Numbered from the stretch's first letter, positions 33,710 to 46,524 are shown. The stretch: DNA of 64,000 bases from Cristatella mucedo (GCA_009760855.2 WPIO01000163.1:472001-536000); one strand, 5' to 3'. The notes: generated by a model from the letters alone, not told the origin. Numbers and translations: made by a program.

Positions 33710-33713
33710 AAGC
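33367..33713. repeat. (CT)n array about 345 bp
   Basis: Long CT array with CTAT, CTTT and CCTC interruptions. It generates long false Leu-Ser and Arg-Glu frames. Confidence 0.97.
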
Positions 33714-33843
33714 TCACAGCTGTCGTCATGCAGCGAGAATTGGCAGGGCTCTTCTGGTTGCATCGCTGGTTTGAAGCACGGTCTACTGGTCGTTTGTAGG
33801 CATGTGCATACGCATGTTCGAGAGCACGCCTGTCAGTAGGCCC

Positions 33844-34003
33844 TTAAGCTGCGATGGACAAAGCGGCAATATTCGTAAAGAAGAAATCCGCAGAGGAAGG
33901 TGTCGATGAGAGAATTGTAATGTCGCTGTGGTCGATGTCAGCAGCAGCAGCCACATGGTCAGCCTCGTTCTCGCCCGAGCGAGCTCCCGCCGTTGGGTAC
34001 TGG
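33844..34003 (-). CDS. Candidate alternative C-terminal exon (set C)
   Basis: A minus-strand open segment of 52 residues to TAA. It follows an acceptor GCCGCCACCACAG that leaves one base, i.e. phase 2. Both transmembrane exons (56167-56260 and 27001-27163) end in phase 2. The residues (QYPTAGARSGENEADHV, then DIDHSDITILSSTPSSADFF) are acidic and Ser/Thr-rich like a receptor tail, and the codons favour C endings. By genomic order it could follow the transmembrane exon at 56167 but not the one at 27001. The opposite strand is also open here, so the call is tentative. Confidence 0.3.
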
Positions 34004-34967
34004 CTGTGGTGGCGGCTGCGACTGCAGCATCGGCGACGGCTCGGCTGCGGCGCTGCGGCAGTAGGCGCCCGCTGCCTAGAGACTTCACCGCGAACGGTGG
34101 GGCTCGTGGCTTGCGCATTTCCTCTCCGAGCCCTTGAGCGCTCGCGGTGGACACTAGTGGGCGATACGTGCGGCAGCGGCGGCGGCGGCGTAATAACGCG
34201 GCTGCGATGTGTGGGCGGCGGCGTCGGCGTCGAGCGGCGGAGGCAGCCGTGCACAGAGAAGAGGCACCCTGAACGGCAGTGCGAGAGCGGCGGAAATGTC
34301 AGCTGGGACTTTTCGAAGCGTCCGCAACGCCGTAGGGCGAAAGAGGTCATCGTCTAATCGAGAGGCCATCGCCAGGGACGCCCTCGGCGTACGACGTCCG
34401 AGGCAAATGACTTGGCTCGTCGCAGCGAGGTCGCTGGAGGACGTCACATCGGCAAATTGCCAACTCTCCGTCTCTTGAGCGATCTACGGTTCCTCCTGCT
34501 TATGCAGCAAGGACGACGGGTAGCCGAAACGGAAGCGCAACGGATCAAACTGCTAAGCGGCGGTGGCGGTGGCGCCTGCGTCCGACGTATTAGCGGATGG
34601 GGGGGGGGCGGCGGTTAGCAGTGCCATCATTAGCGAGTCTGTGAGATAGGCAGCTGCTGATTTGGCAATACGAGGCGTCCGGCGCACGACGCTGGCCGCC
34701 TTCGCTGATGATCGAGCGGACAGACTCCGACCGCGCGGCGGCCGATAAATGGAACGCCTCGCACGCTCGCAGAATCACTGGAGAGGCTAATGGCCGCTCG
34801 CCGCACGTAAAAAACCTCACGTGCATCGTCGCGAGGGCGCGTGTCGCGTCGCACTCGCGGCTAGCGGAAGCGCGACGCGACGCTGCATTGCGCTTGCCCG
34901 ATGCACGCCCGGCCGCGGTGAGACTGTGAACTGGCCGAAGCAGTTGTTCGGAGAGAAATTGCACGCA

Positions 34968-35012
<45 letters not shown>

Positions 35013-35458
35013 AGTCGCCACTGCCACAGTCGCCGCCGTCGTCTATGCATTACTCGCCTCTCATAATGCCTTTATTGGTCGTTAAGAGGATCGTGACGTG
35101 AGCTCGTGCTTCCGAGGCAGCTGAGGAAGCCGAAACTCAAAGAGGCAGGAAGGGGCGAGGAGCCGAGCGGAGAGAGCAGCTCGAAGAGAGCAGAGCGGAG
35201 AGAGCAGAGCGGAGAGAGCAGAGCGGACAGCTTTGCAGCGTCTACCGCCGCCAGTGACCTCGAGCGTCTACGTAGCGCACGTCGAGGTCAACCTGCGCGC
35301 GATAAAGTGGCGCAATCTCGTCAGCACGACTGCTCCTCATCTCGTCGGCAAACATGTTTGTGATGACCAGCCAGGGCAAAGGTCGGTCGGAGCTAGGGAG
35401 ACGGATCAAAGGACGACGGTCGACGCCCAAGCAGCTCGGGATAGCTGGGAAGAAAGGA
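34004..35458. other. GC-rich DNA without a supported gene
   Basis: Overlapping frames on both strands, none with a domain. Contains the GCC repeat listed next and several GCGGAGAGAGCAGA direct repeats near 35165-35230. Confidence 0.45.
34969..35013. repeat. (GCC)n trinucleotide repeat
   Basis: About 14 GCC triplets; source of poly-Ala and poly-Arg artefact frames. Confidence 0.95.
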
Positions 35459-35652
<194 letters not shown>

Positions 35653-36473
35653 GCAGAAGGAGAAAGTGAGCACGTGCGTATTCGTTCGCGAGGCAGTGCG
35701 TGCAAGCGAGCGCTCGCGCGCGTGGGCGTTGCGAGCGTACGCCAGGGCAGAGCGGCCGTTACGTCAGAGGTGCGCCGGGAGGGCGAGGTCGCCGTAGTAG
35801 TCGTTAGCCCGTCAGGCCACTTACTGCTGCTGCCAGTCGGCACTATCGCTTCAACGACATGTCGGCTTATCCTTTTTATAAATAAGTAGCGTCGGCCCTG
35901 TACCTTGGTGTGGCTCCGCGTACCCGCGGCGACGTGCTTCTCGTCAGGTGTCTCCGGTTCCAGTGGAGGGCTCCTGACGCGCGCGCATCTTTTGCCCAGC
36001 TGCCGCCGGCCAAGCAACGGTCCCGCTCTCTTGCGAAATCATCTCCTCCTTCCGGCCACGTTTCCTTTCGGCGAGACACAGACGCAGCTCACTAGGCACT
36101 TAGGTGGGCTGATACAGTCTTCGCACGCATTGCTCAGCGATGAAATGTCGTTACGCTGTAAGAACTAGCAGCCTACATCGACTTCTAGAAGGAGCAACTC
36201 TCAACGTCGCCCGACGCCGACCCGAAGGACAAGATTTTTGGCATGCAAGGTACGATTTTGAATCTGGCAAAAGGCCAAAAGGCTCGACACTCACACATCC
36301 AAAAAATTGACTGTCTTTCTGCATAATCCCCAAGAGGACGAGTTCGTCACGCATCGTGCATCACTGATGCCGTTTCATTCGCATCAGCGAGATTCTCCAG
36401 CGCCGTCTTCCGTGCTAGCAATCTCTCAGCTGCTGTCTCTAGCTACGTTCCCCAGTAGGATTGGCTCCAATGG

Positions 36474-36474
<1 letters not shown>
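35653..36474. other. Unassigned DNA
   Basis: GC-rich at the left, moderate at the right. No exon supported. Confidence 0.45.
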
Positions 36475-36560
<86 letters not shown>

Positions 36561-36583
36561 GTGAGAGAGAGAGAGAGAGTGTT
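36475..36583. repeat. (GA)n microsatellite
   Basis: About 105 bp, one GTGAGT interruption. Confidence 0.97.
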
Positions 36584-37477
36584 GTCGACCACCAAGAGCC
36601 GGTGGTTTCTCGAGCGTGTGTATTAAACTAACTGCAAATTGGCTCAATGAACTAGCAAATAGGAACTGCGATTTCATTCTGCTGTTAAAGCTAGAGGGCA
36701 TTGGCAACGTTTGAGGGTCTCAATAATGAAACAGGAAAGTAAGGTTAGTTTTCATCACAAATTAGCAATAAAGTAGAATGCAGACCCCGAGGAAATTAGA
36801 AATTTTTAGTGTCCGCGATTTTAAAGTTCGGGAGTAGGGAATAATTTATTTCAATGCTTATTCTGGCTGAAAGAGGTCTGCTTTACTGATTGCTTTCTAG
36901 AATAAGTGTCTCTTCAGTGTGACATGTCTCGAGACGACACAACTTTGGAGTTTGTACTTTTTTGAAGATTTTTACCATTGGGGATGATCATTGCTACATG
37001 TTGGGCAACTGGCTAGGCCTAAAAAGAAATGTAGTTTTCAAAGACAGTAACGCAAACCTATAGTTACCGATTACTAGGCTGAGAGCTGCCAGCATACGTC
37101 TTTGGTTCGCGCCCCTACTATTATTTATTTATTATCATATTATTCAGCATTGAAAAATATAACTACCTAATGGAAATAAAACTTAGTTGTCCGTGAAGAT
37201 ATTTAGAATCAAATCCGCATTAAAAGCAGTTTTAAGAAATACGGGAACCGACCGGCAAAATGTGATTTAGTCTAGCTATGTTTATACTACTTCCTGGGGA
37301 TGTGCCTGCGGATGGCGACGAGGATAAAAGCCAGCCAACGCATTGAAACCTCTTCTCTTCTCTTTCCGCTCCGTTCTTAAAACCGTGTGCGACAGAAGCG
37401 TTTGGTCCGAAGGTACTAGACTGTGAAAATCACAACGAAACTTTACGCAACGACACGTGCTCTCCTGCTGCCGACTG
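36584..37477. other. AT-rich unassigned DNA
   Basis: No long frame and no recognised repeat. A short direct copy of CTCTCCTGCTGCCGACT near 37460 is LINE-A derived. Confidence 0.45.
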
Positions 37478-38800
37478 TATCTTCGTCTGTAACTCCACAA
37501 AGTCATAAAGACCATGTGGGTGTTACGCAGGAGAGAGTTGTATAGCTAACTCACAGCCTAAGCGGCTTTCGGTACGCATTCGGTAGCCAACAGACTTTGT
37601 CTCACGCAACAAAGAGAAAGTGGGAAGCATAGCAGAGTCAGTAGAGAATTTGAGGTAGTGAGTAGCATAGAAGTAGCAGCTCAGGACCGCTGAAAAGGAT
37701 GAGCCATAGTCGGCAGTAGGAGAGGAGTTGTCGTTGCGTAAGAATTGTGGAAGCGAGTTCCACAGTCTAGGACCTGCAGAGGTAAAGCTTCTGTCACCAA
37801 CTGTCTTTAAGCGGAGGAATGGGACAGCTAATTTATTGTCCACAAAGGACCTGAGGGCGCGAACAGGCTGAAACTGATGCAGCAGTTCAGCTAGGTACGA
37901 AGGAGCCAAGCCGTGGCGGGTCTTGTGGGTCAGCGTAAGAACTTTGCTCTGTATCCTTTGCTCAACCGGCAACCATCCCAGCTCTTTCAGCAAAGAAGAT
38001 ACGTGCTCAAACCGCTGGGACTTGAAGACCAGCCTTGCAGCCATATTCATAGTCCGCTGTAGTGGCATAATAGCTTTGTTTGGCAGCCCAGCCAAAAGGG
38101 AATTTCAATAATCAAGCTGAGACAGAACTAAAGAGCTAGTTAAATTGTTTCACAAGCCACTGTGGGAGACAGCTCAAATCTTGGATTGAGATCGGATGTG
38201 ATGGCTAGCTGTAGAGGCAGTCTTCTGAATGAAGCTTTTAAAATTGAGGCAGCTGTCGAACATGACACCTAAATTTTGAGAACGCGGTGATGGTCGCACA
38301 ATAGCATCACCTATTAGAACAGAAAAGCCTTTTAATCTAGCCACCGCTTAGGGTGTCCTGTGAGCAGCAGTTCGGTTTTATCATCATTTAGTTGTAGGAA
38401 CTTTTCCGACATCCAGGATCGAATGTCGGCTAGGCAACCATTCAGTTTCTCACTTGCCGCAGCAGATCCCGACGGTTTAAATGACAAATACAGCTGAGTA
38501 TCATCAGCATAAAAGTGATATCCTATTCTATGGGCCTTAATCACTTTTCCCAAAGGTTGAGTATAAATGGAGAACAGCAAGGGACCGAGGACGGAATCTT
38601 GAGGGACTCTACAGGTAACCCGTCTCGTGAATGAGACCGACCCCCACACGACACGGAATGAACACGATCAGACAAGTATGATTTAAACCACGCCAGTGCT
38701 TCGTCTGCCAGAGCGATCGTTGTTCTCATCCGTTCAAGCAGAACTTCGTGTTCCACATCCAAAGCCATCCATATGTCACAACTAACCAGAGCTGCCACAC
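37478..38800 (-). mobile_element. LINE-A copy with RT and C-terminal domain
   Basis: A minus-strand LINE-A of about 1.3 kb from the 3' terminus at 37478 up into reverse transcriptase. It retains the RT palm ([11 protein letters not shown] in the frame at 38332-38649), then the linker, then the C-terminal domain. RT is broken by frameshifts near 38550-38640, and the catalytic region upstream is diverged (MALDVEHEVLLERM replaces the usual AFDTIDH). Not functional. Confidence 0.92.
37523..38095 (-). pseudogene. LINE-A C-terminal domain fragment
   Basis: 190 codons encoding the domain downstream of RT. It carries LKELGWLPVEQRIQ, HGLAPSYLAELLHQFQP and PRLWNSLPQFLRND, and ends with the family C-terminus (SVGYRMRTESRLGCE). 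It belongs to the LINE at 37478-38800 but is separated from RT by stops. Confidence 0.9.
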
Positions 38801-38801
38801 C

Positions 38802-38987
38802 CATGCTACTTACTACCTCAGCTGACATCCTACTCAGCTAGGTTTCTATTTTTCTCTTTGTTGATTAAAATAAATTTGGTCGACTGCCGAAAGTCGCCTA
38901 AGCTTTGCAACGTTCTATAGAAAGTTCGCATGCGTAACGCCCGTCTAGTTTGTGCGGCTTATTTAATTACAGACGGAGATACGCTAA
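38802..38987 (+). mobile_element. Inverted LINE-A 3' end adjoining the previous copy
   Basis: ATGCTACTTACTACCTCAGCTG near 38808 through GCGTAACGCCCGTCTAGTTTG and ACAGACGGAGATACG near 38975 is the LINE-A 3' end on the plus strand. The minus copy is therefore joined head to head with a plus copy. Confidence 0.78.
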
Positions 38988-39273
38988 ATTGAATTGCATA
39001 TTAGTCAGTGCACATGAAGGTGACAAAGTACATCGATCCCCAATTACGTCCGGGGTAGCCAATCCTCATTTAGGAAAGCGTGTTCGGTAAAATAGCGTAA
39101 TAATTCTAATTTTTTTATACATGCATACAATAGTTACACTTTCAATTTGGTTGTTACTGCAAGACTAGTTCTTGATTACTAGGCCTTCGTTTACTCGGAA
39201 AGAAATTCATCAATTTAACGAAAGTACTGGACCACTCTATCCACTCTGGATGGTCGACCACACTTTATGTAAG

Positions 39274-39275
<2 letters not shown>

Positions 39276-39352
<77 letters not shown>

Positions 39353-39437
39353 CACACACACACACACACGCACACACACACACACACACACATGAACTCA
39401 CACATGCACATAAACACACACACACACACACACACAT
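39276..39437. repeat. (CA)n microsatellite
   Basis: About 160 bp of CA with CG, CATGAACT and CATAAA interruptions. Confidence 0.97.
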
Positions 39438-39454
39438 TCACACCTGTACATGGA

Positions 39455-42400
39455 GTTATAATTATAATAATGATAAGTTGATATAGCAACCTCAGATAAC
39501 TCAATCTCTTTCTAGGCACTTTACATTTGCTGCAAAGAAAGCACGATCGAACGGTTAGAGGTAGCATGCTCAATAAACAACAAGAATAACTTGGTTAGGG
39601 GTTACACGCACAGGGTCAGCATGCAAGCTTGGTTAGTGGCAGCATGCTTAGTGTCAGCACGCATGAGCACATAAAGGACGAATCATAGGGACCTACTAAA
39701 TGCTGTCATAAATAGATTCGTTTTCAGTTTATTTTGCAATGTGGACGAGTCGGGAGATGCAGTGAAGAGGGGAGTGAATTAAAGACGCTGGGAACATACA
39801 ACAAAAGGCACGGTATCAAAAGGACTTGAGACTTGTACGAGGTATAGGTAAACGGTTAGATTCCAAAAAACGGGTGGTACGATGCTTAGCCTGGTAGGTT
39901 AGTAGATCGGATTGGTAAGCTGGAACCAAAAATGAAGGTACCTGAAAGTTAGGGAGGGACAACACCTTGAATTCGATGTATTGCTTGACTGGGAACCAGT
40001 GCAGGTCAGCGAGAAGTGTTATGATGTGGCAGCTTCGATGCTCAAGACTGACAAGCCTAGCTGCAGAGGTTCACACTAGATGTAAACGCCTAAAGGCACA
40101 AGCCGGTAGGCCAGCAAGTAGTGAGTTACAGAAGTCACGACGAGATGTCACAAATGGATGGAATAATTTAGAAGTGGTATCTCTGTCTAAACAAGCCCAA
40201 ACTTTAGCAGTGTTGTATAGCTGAATGTTGGCAGACTTGACTGTAGAGCTGATGTGGTCATCTAATTACAGGTCACTTTGGAACATGACACCTAGATTTC
40301 GTGCAGACTCAACAGGAAATATGCTGGCAGAGTCGATTGTGAGCGTTAACCTTTCCAATTTCTGAATCTCACTAGGTTTTCCCATAACAAGTAAGTTTTA
40401 TTTATCCTCATCCAAATTAAGAAAGTTTGCTGCTATCCATGTGTGGATGCCATCAATACATGCAGCAAGGGAGGTGAGAGAATATCTGACGCTTTGTATG
40501 CTGCCACTAACCACACGTGCATGCTGACCCGGTGCATGTCACCCTAACCGTGTTATTCATGTTGTTTATCAAGCATGATATTACTCACCATTCAATCACG
40601 CTTCCCTTTGCAGCAAATGTAAAGCACCTAGAAAGAGATTGAGTTCTCTGAGGGCGCTTTATCAAGTGCATTATTATTATTATTGTAGAAGTGGAAGCCT
40701 AGATTGTGCTTGGCCATCACACCGGCGAGAGGAAGAATATAAACTGAAAAAAGAACTAGACTGAGCACAGATCCTTGAGGTAGCCCATATTTAAGAGGTT
40801 CATCGGAGAATCTTTGTCCATTCACATCAATACGCAGGAGTCTCCCACTAAGACAGGACTTAAACCGTTGCTATGCAGTGCCATTGAATCCCAGGCGAGA
40901 TGAGAGGCGCTTAAGAAATAATTGGTGATCGATAGCATCAAAAGCTGCCGAACGATCGAGAAAAAAGCTGAGATACTCTATCTAAGTCTGCATTCTTAGT
41001 AAATTGGTAAACACCCGAAGGAATTCTGACTCTGTGTAGTGATAAGCTCTAAAACCAGACTGGAACTAACTAGCAAGGTTCGAAGTTCCAATATATGAGT
41101 TGTGATGGTCTGCCACGACTTGTTCCACTGTCTTTGATGAAAATGGTAGAAGTGAGACTGGGCGGAATTTGCTCAAATTCTTTTAGTCTCGTGTTGCTTT
41201 CTTGACTTGTGGCCTGACTGCAACCTTTTTGAAAGGTGCAGGGTCATGGCCTGAGGCTAATGACCTAATTATGATGTTAGTTATGCATGGCACCAGCAGA
41301 TCGATGCATCGTCGAAGCAGGACAGTGGGAATATGGTCCAGAGGAGTAGTGGTCTTGCTTGATTGGGAAATAAACTTCCTGACGAGGTCCCTAGTGACCT
41401 CCTTGAATGTAGACATTGAAGCGCTGCAATGAATTGAGGGACAGTAATCTAGCGGTGGCGCTGCTATCTTAGGGATTGACTCCATAGTTAATGTTGTCTA
41501 TCTTGTTGGCAAAGAATCTAGAGAGGCGATCAGCTAGATCATCGCAGTTATTATCAGGTCAGGAGCTAACATGGGAGCGGTTACGGACACGGTTGATCGT
41601 CGAGTTCCCCATTTTATGATTGTGCATCTGTGATTCAAAAATGTTTTTTTATAGAATCTAGACTTGACCCTTGCTAGGATTGATTAGTAGGATCTACAGT
41701 AGTCCTCGTACGCCTGTCGGTGGACAGTCAGTCCTGATCTTGCGTATGCTTTTTCAAGCTTGTGCTAATTAGACCTGGCTAGTTTAATATCTATAGTAAA
41801 CCATAGCCCGTCTGGGTGAGGTTACACAGTGAGCTTAAGCAGAGGTAGAAACTCGTCGAGCATGTCAGCTAGTGTCATTTTGTAGCCCAAAGATTGCAAT
41901 TCGGAAGGAGAATTGAGCAGCAGAGGCGAAGCAGATATTCTCGCACGGACAGCATCAATGTCAATGGTCTTGAGGTTTCGCGATCCGCGGGCGATTTTAG
42001 ATGAAGAGCAGGAGGGCACTCATTGAAGACTGAAAGAGATCAGCATGTGTGGTCGGATAAGTAGGATTTGTTAGTAATTGGTGATGACAGAGTGCAGTCG
42101 TGTGAGAGAAATAGGTTTGAGTGCGTGACCCTTGATGTGAGTAGGGCCACAGTATGAGCCACAAGAGACAATGAGTCAGCCAGTGAACAAAATTTAGTGA
42201 TGAAGGCGTCAGACAAGTTATCAAAATGAACGTTGAAATCATCCATAATGAGGAAAGATAGATATCTTGCCCACATAAGCAAAATGAGATGAGAGAAATT
42301 TTAGATAAAGGATGACTTACTACCTAGTGGGCGATAGACTTCTGCCACCATCGGTTGCTGGTTGTCGAGTGAAATCAAGACCGTAGATTCAGAAGACTGC

Positions 42401-42560
42401 TTCGAGGGTACAACACGAGGCTTGATGTTGAAGTTGGAGTGCTTGATAATCCACTGTATATGTATTCTATCCACGTAGTTTAACGTTATTGTTCCATCAA
42501 ATTGCTTCACGTCCAGAATGCAATACCCATGAATTGCTTCGTCTGTTAATTTTTTTTCGC
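39455..42560 (-). mobile_element. LINE-B, longest copy, endonuclease to 3' hairpin
   Basis: A minus-strand copy about 3.1 kb long. From 5' to 3' it has endonuclease pieces (VAEVYRPLGSKSSF at 42301-42350, MDDFNVHFDN near 42230 and a SDHT motif near 42045, as in APE-type endonucleases), a linker, RT fragments (NKLF-type thumb region near 41000, SVLSLVLFSVY near 40760), the C-terminal region near 40000-40200, and the hairpin at 39500-39530. Many frameshifts and stops make it inactive. A plus-strand LINE-B 3' end is inserted at 40478-40689. Confidence 0.9.
40478..40689 (+). mobile_element. LINE-B 3' end nested in an opposite LINE-B
   Basis: A plus-strand fragment from ATCTGACGCTTTGTATGCTGCC to ATT repeats at 40689. 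It replaces about 70 bp of host LINE sequence between the segments equivalent to GAGAGAATT and AGAAGTTAAAGCC at 57800-57870. Confidence 0.85.
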
Positions 42561-42569
42561 AATACAAAT

Positions 42570-43050
42570 AATGCATGTGATGTAATGCCGTCAGATAACT
42601 CAAACTTCTTCCAGGTACATAAAATTTGCTGCAAAAAAGAAGTACGATCGAATGGTTAGTGGTAGCATACTCAATAAATAACAAGAAAAAACATGTTTAG
42701 GAGTGATTCGCACAGGTTCAGCATGCAGCTATGGTTAGTGGCAGCATGCACAGTGTCAGCACACATAAGCACATGAAGGACGAATCACAGGGACCCACTA
42801 AACGCTGTCATAAATAGATTCGTTTTAAGTTTTTTTTTAATGTGGACAAGTCAGGAGATGTCGTGACGAAAGTCAAGAGTGAGTTCCAAGCTATGAGAGC
42901 ATACGAACTAAAGGCACGGTCTCCAAAGTTTTGGAGATTTATACAAGGCGTGTGTTAACAGTTATATTGCGAAATGCATGTGGTATGATGCTTAGCCTGG
43001 TGGGTGAGTAGATCTAATAGGTAGGCTGGAGCCAAAGAATGAAGCCATCA
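42570..43050 (-). mobile_element. LINE-B 3' portion, second copy in tandem
   Basis: Begins with AGATAACTCAAACTTCTTCC (degenerate hairpin side), then GCAGCATGCACAGTGTCAGC, GACAAGTCAGGAGATGTCGTG and GGTATGATGCTTAGCCTGGT. Same orientation as the copy to its left. Confidence 0.83.
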
Positions 43051-43991
43051 CCATCTTAAAATATCACTAAGATCCAACTGCACCATATGGTTATTGCAAT
43101 GGTGCTTACGAAAAATTTGAACGCATAACAATACTTTTGATTTTGATTATACATCATATAGATTAATTTTCATATTACATATCTGAATTGGCTTCGCACG
43201 TAATTCTCTGATATTTCTGTGGCCGGCTGCAACGATATCCACGGATTTCCAACACAACTTCGTGGATTCCTCTCTTTCACACCGATTCTCTTTCAAATCG
43301 GAGAGATCAAGGAGGTAACAAGATAAACAAGGTACGATCCGAAGAACAGGTGGCTGAGTATAAATATTGTTTTTCAAAATAGTAGCTATCCTAAGCGTGC
43401 CTACAGAACACCCAGTTGCACTGACAGAGTTTTGCAGTGAAAGCCCCACAGGAACCACGAAATGGTGGTGGTGACTGATAGGGTGCAAGCGAAGGCTACG
43501 AATGCCTGGGTTTAGAGTGTCTCCGAGTGCAGCGCATTGCAGTCGGTAGTCACGCCAAAATTGAAATGCGCCAAACGTTCCGTGCAGAGGCGGAAGAACG
43601 AGCAGCCGAATTTAGGCGTCCCAAATCGGCGAGCTGCGGAAAGCCTCCCCGCCGATATAAATCGGAAAGCTGCTCAGTAGGCTTAGCTGAATTGAGATGC
43701 AGGCACACAAAGTCGTGATAACCACCGGCTAGCATCAAAGCAGTCGTATCAAGGCATGGCTAGATCACTGCTCTCGCGGGTACCTGTCGCTGACAGCGGC
43801 TGAAACATTGGTCGATATTCTTCAGCCTTTGCTTGCATGCCTTAGGGTATAATAGGCATCTGAGTACCGTAGTAGAATAGCGATTCATGTTATACGTTAA
43901 TCTTGAAAACAATAGCTGGCAGTAAGTGCATCTTAGTGGACTACAGTGGGCGTAGAGGGGTAGGCTACTCTATCGGAATGCGAGTAAACAA
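43051..43991. other. Unassigned DNA
   Basis: Frames at 43147-43488 and 43527-43738 have no domain. Nothing else seen. Confidence 0.45.
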
Positions 43992-44110
43992 TTAAAACGT
44001 AAATGTTAGCTGATTTAACAGTCTCCTTAACAATATAGCAGTAGAAGAGCTTTAGAAGCATTTCAACACCGCTTGCAGTGGACAATAAGAAATTGTCGGT
44101 TGAAGGGATT
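43992..44110 (-). mobile_element. SINE-A 3' fragment
   Basis: TTAGCTGATTTAACAGTCTCC and CGCTTGCAGTGGACAATAAG are the complement of the SINE-A tail and body; the tRNA-like head is missing. Confidence 0.75.
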
Positions 44111-45236
44111 TTTATACATAGCTTCTTTAACGAGGTTGCACTTAGGTAAACACTCTTCGACTGCGTCGCAAAATTGGTTGTAAACCTCTAAACCTGCATG
44201 GTCTAACGTGTGCTCGTTTCGAGATTGATTATTACATATAAAGGCGGCGGCAGTGAATCGCGATGGATCGCCACTGTACAGCAGCCAAGACGGTAGCCGA
44301 AATCACAACTGTAGCTTTCTTGGAATAGTAATGCAGTTTTCAAGTTATTAGTTTTCGCAGAAAGCTAAGGATACGGCCACCAGTGAGTGCCTAAATCTTG
44401 GCCGGCATCTGAGGCATCTGAATATAATCGGTCGTGCGCTCTGTGAGAAGACGAGAGAGCCGAGTTACGCTTATGCGTAGCCCGTGTTCTTGCTGTTAGG
44501 CAAATGAGTCAGGTGGGTCGGCGTCGCAAGAACACTTAATAGTTTCGTACCTCTAAGCCTTCGACAACAAAATAATGTGCTTTAAGGTCACCCAGTATTT
44601 TTAAAGACCATGACAAACCTTGACTATAGCAGGAATAAATCATCTTACCAACTACAGTGTGAAATGTAGAAAACAATGTAATGACAGCTTAGGATCCCGA
44701 TTACGCATGCACCGAACCCCATCCAATTTTGGAATTGAGCACGATGCAGGCAACTTCTTTTTACTGCAAGTCACAACTCTCGTGATGGTAGTTTGCAAAG
44801 TATTGCTTGCTCACATATTTTCTGGTTGTTGTCGCATTTACCGTGGGTCTTGTGAGGCAGGCACGATGCGTCAACGGATATCGAGTTGCAAGCAGAGAGC
44901 TGTGAAATGAAGAATTCAACAACATGTGAGCTATTTTCTATATGGAAATAACAAACATTCATGTAAAGTTTGTGTGCCGCGTGCATGTGTGTGCCTAAAT
45001 TTATGCATCTCCAAATGTATGCACGACTTCGCGTTTGCACATCAGTTCGTACGATTGTACATGATTTAAAGTGCTTTTTTTTCTATGCGAATGTCATGTA
45101 TGTGGTGCCGTATAAAAAAGGGTACATTAAATCAGATTAAAATAAAAATCCATGCGTATTTTGCTATGCGCGAAATCAGGCACTTGGTGGCGGTACGTGA
45201 CAAGGGTCGAGCACAGCAGCGAGCACTGAGCGGTTC
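44111..45236. other. Unassigned DNA
   Basis: Moderate GC. A 96-codon plus frame at 44620-44910 has no motif. Confidence 0.4.
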
Positions 45237-45650
45237 ATGCCTCCGGCTCTGCGCTGCTCCTCCGGCTGCTCCTCCACGAAAGAAGACTTTCAGGTGCAGG
45301 ACCGAAACGGGACAGGATCGAGTATTCCGAATGGATCATGTGCTGATGTAGCATGGTGGCGTACTTTAGACAGTATCCACCGTGATGAACGAGCTACATG
45401 GGAATTCACCGAGAATTTGCTGGCAAAGACTGCGACGGCCTCAGGTCATCTTCGACCTGAAGCTAACATCCAAGCAAGCAGACATGTGCCTGTGTTCATC
45501 CTGTTCAAGCCGAAGGAATCAACGAGCCTTTGTAGGAGCAGTTGGGACAGTTATGCTGAGAGTCCAAACATTTCAAACACGTCCCCTACAGGAGACCAGC
45601 CATAGTTGCTGTCATTACTGTTGACATGTACAATATTTCTGCTTGGCTAA
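45237..45650 (+). other. Possible terminal exon or processed transcript end
   Basis: A 122-codon plus frame (45237-45605) of fairly normal composition (ATWEFTENLLAKTATASG, then RHVPVFILFKPKEST) ends at TAG. AATAAAG, a polyadenylation signal, follows at about 45648. A second frame, 45382-45624, is also open, which weakens the call. No acceptor or domain is certain. Confidence 0.25.
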
Positions 45651-45659
45651 TAAAGAAGT

Positions 45660-45840
45660 AACAGGGGGTTAAGGAGAGAAAGAGATAGCGAGAGAGAGAG
45701 AAAGAGAGAGAGAGAGATAGAGATAGAGAGAGATAGATAAATAGGGAGAGAGAGAAATAGAGACAAAGAGAGAGACAGAGAGAGATAGACAGAGAGACAG
45801 AGAGAGTGGTAGTGAGAGAGACAGAGACAGAGAGAGTAAA
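45660..45840. repeat. GA-rich tract
   Basis: GAGA and GATA mixed repeats, more diverged than the other GA arrays. Confidence 0.93.
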
Positions 45841-46011
45841 ATAAAATGCTGCTGGCAGATATCCGGACTAAAAGCTAGCAGGTCGCTGGCGAGAGGGCCC
45901 TAAGCTAGGGTAGGGGCAGGATCAAAATAGAAAAATTGAAACAAATGGTGTTACGTTCGGCTGGACCCAAATAGACACCGTGAGCCACTGTGCAATTCAA
46001 ACTGCTGCAAT

Positions 46012-46375
46012 TGATATAATAATAATAATAATAAAAATAATAATGTACTTGATAAAGCGCCCACAGAGAACTTAATCTCTTTTTAGGCGCTTTAAATTTT
46101 ATGCAAAGGGAAATGCAATTAAATGGTAAGTAAAATCATGCTTGAAAAACAAACAAAATTAATAACTTGGTTAGGGGTGACATGCACAGGGTCAGCATGC
46201 AAATGTGGTTAGTGGCAGCATGCACAGTGTCAGCACGCATAAGCCGTGAAGGACGAATCACAGGGACCCACTAAATGCTGTCCTAAATAGGTGTGTTTTT
46301 AGGTTCCCTTTAAATGTGGTCAGGTCAGGGGATGTTCTGACGCAGATCGGGAGGGAGTTACAGCTGTTAGTTTCC
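46012..46375 (-). mobile_element. LINE-B 3' end
   Basis: ATAATAATAATAA, then AAAGCGCCCACAGAGAACTTAA, the GCAGCATGCACAGTGTCAGC segment and CAGGTCAGGGGATGTTCTGA, all on the minus strand. Confidence 0.88.
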
Positions 46376-46469
46376 TGGATCATTACCGCCACAGATATAG
46401 ATCAAACCTCCAGAGAAATAAAAGTGACCAGATACTCGTAGAGATGCGATGGGTATGCCGATTCAATAT

Positions 46470-46473
46470 CTTC

Positions 46474-46524
<51 letters not shown>

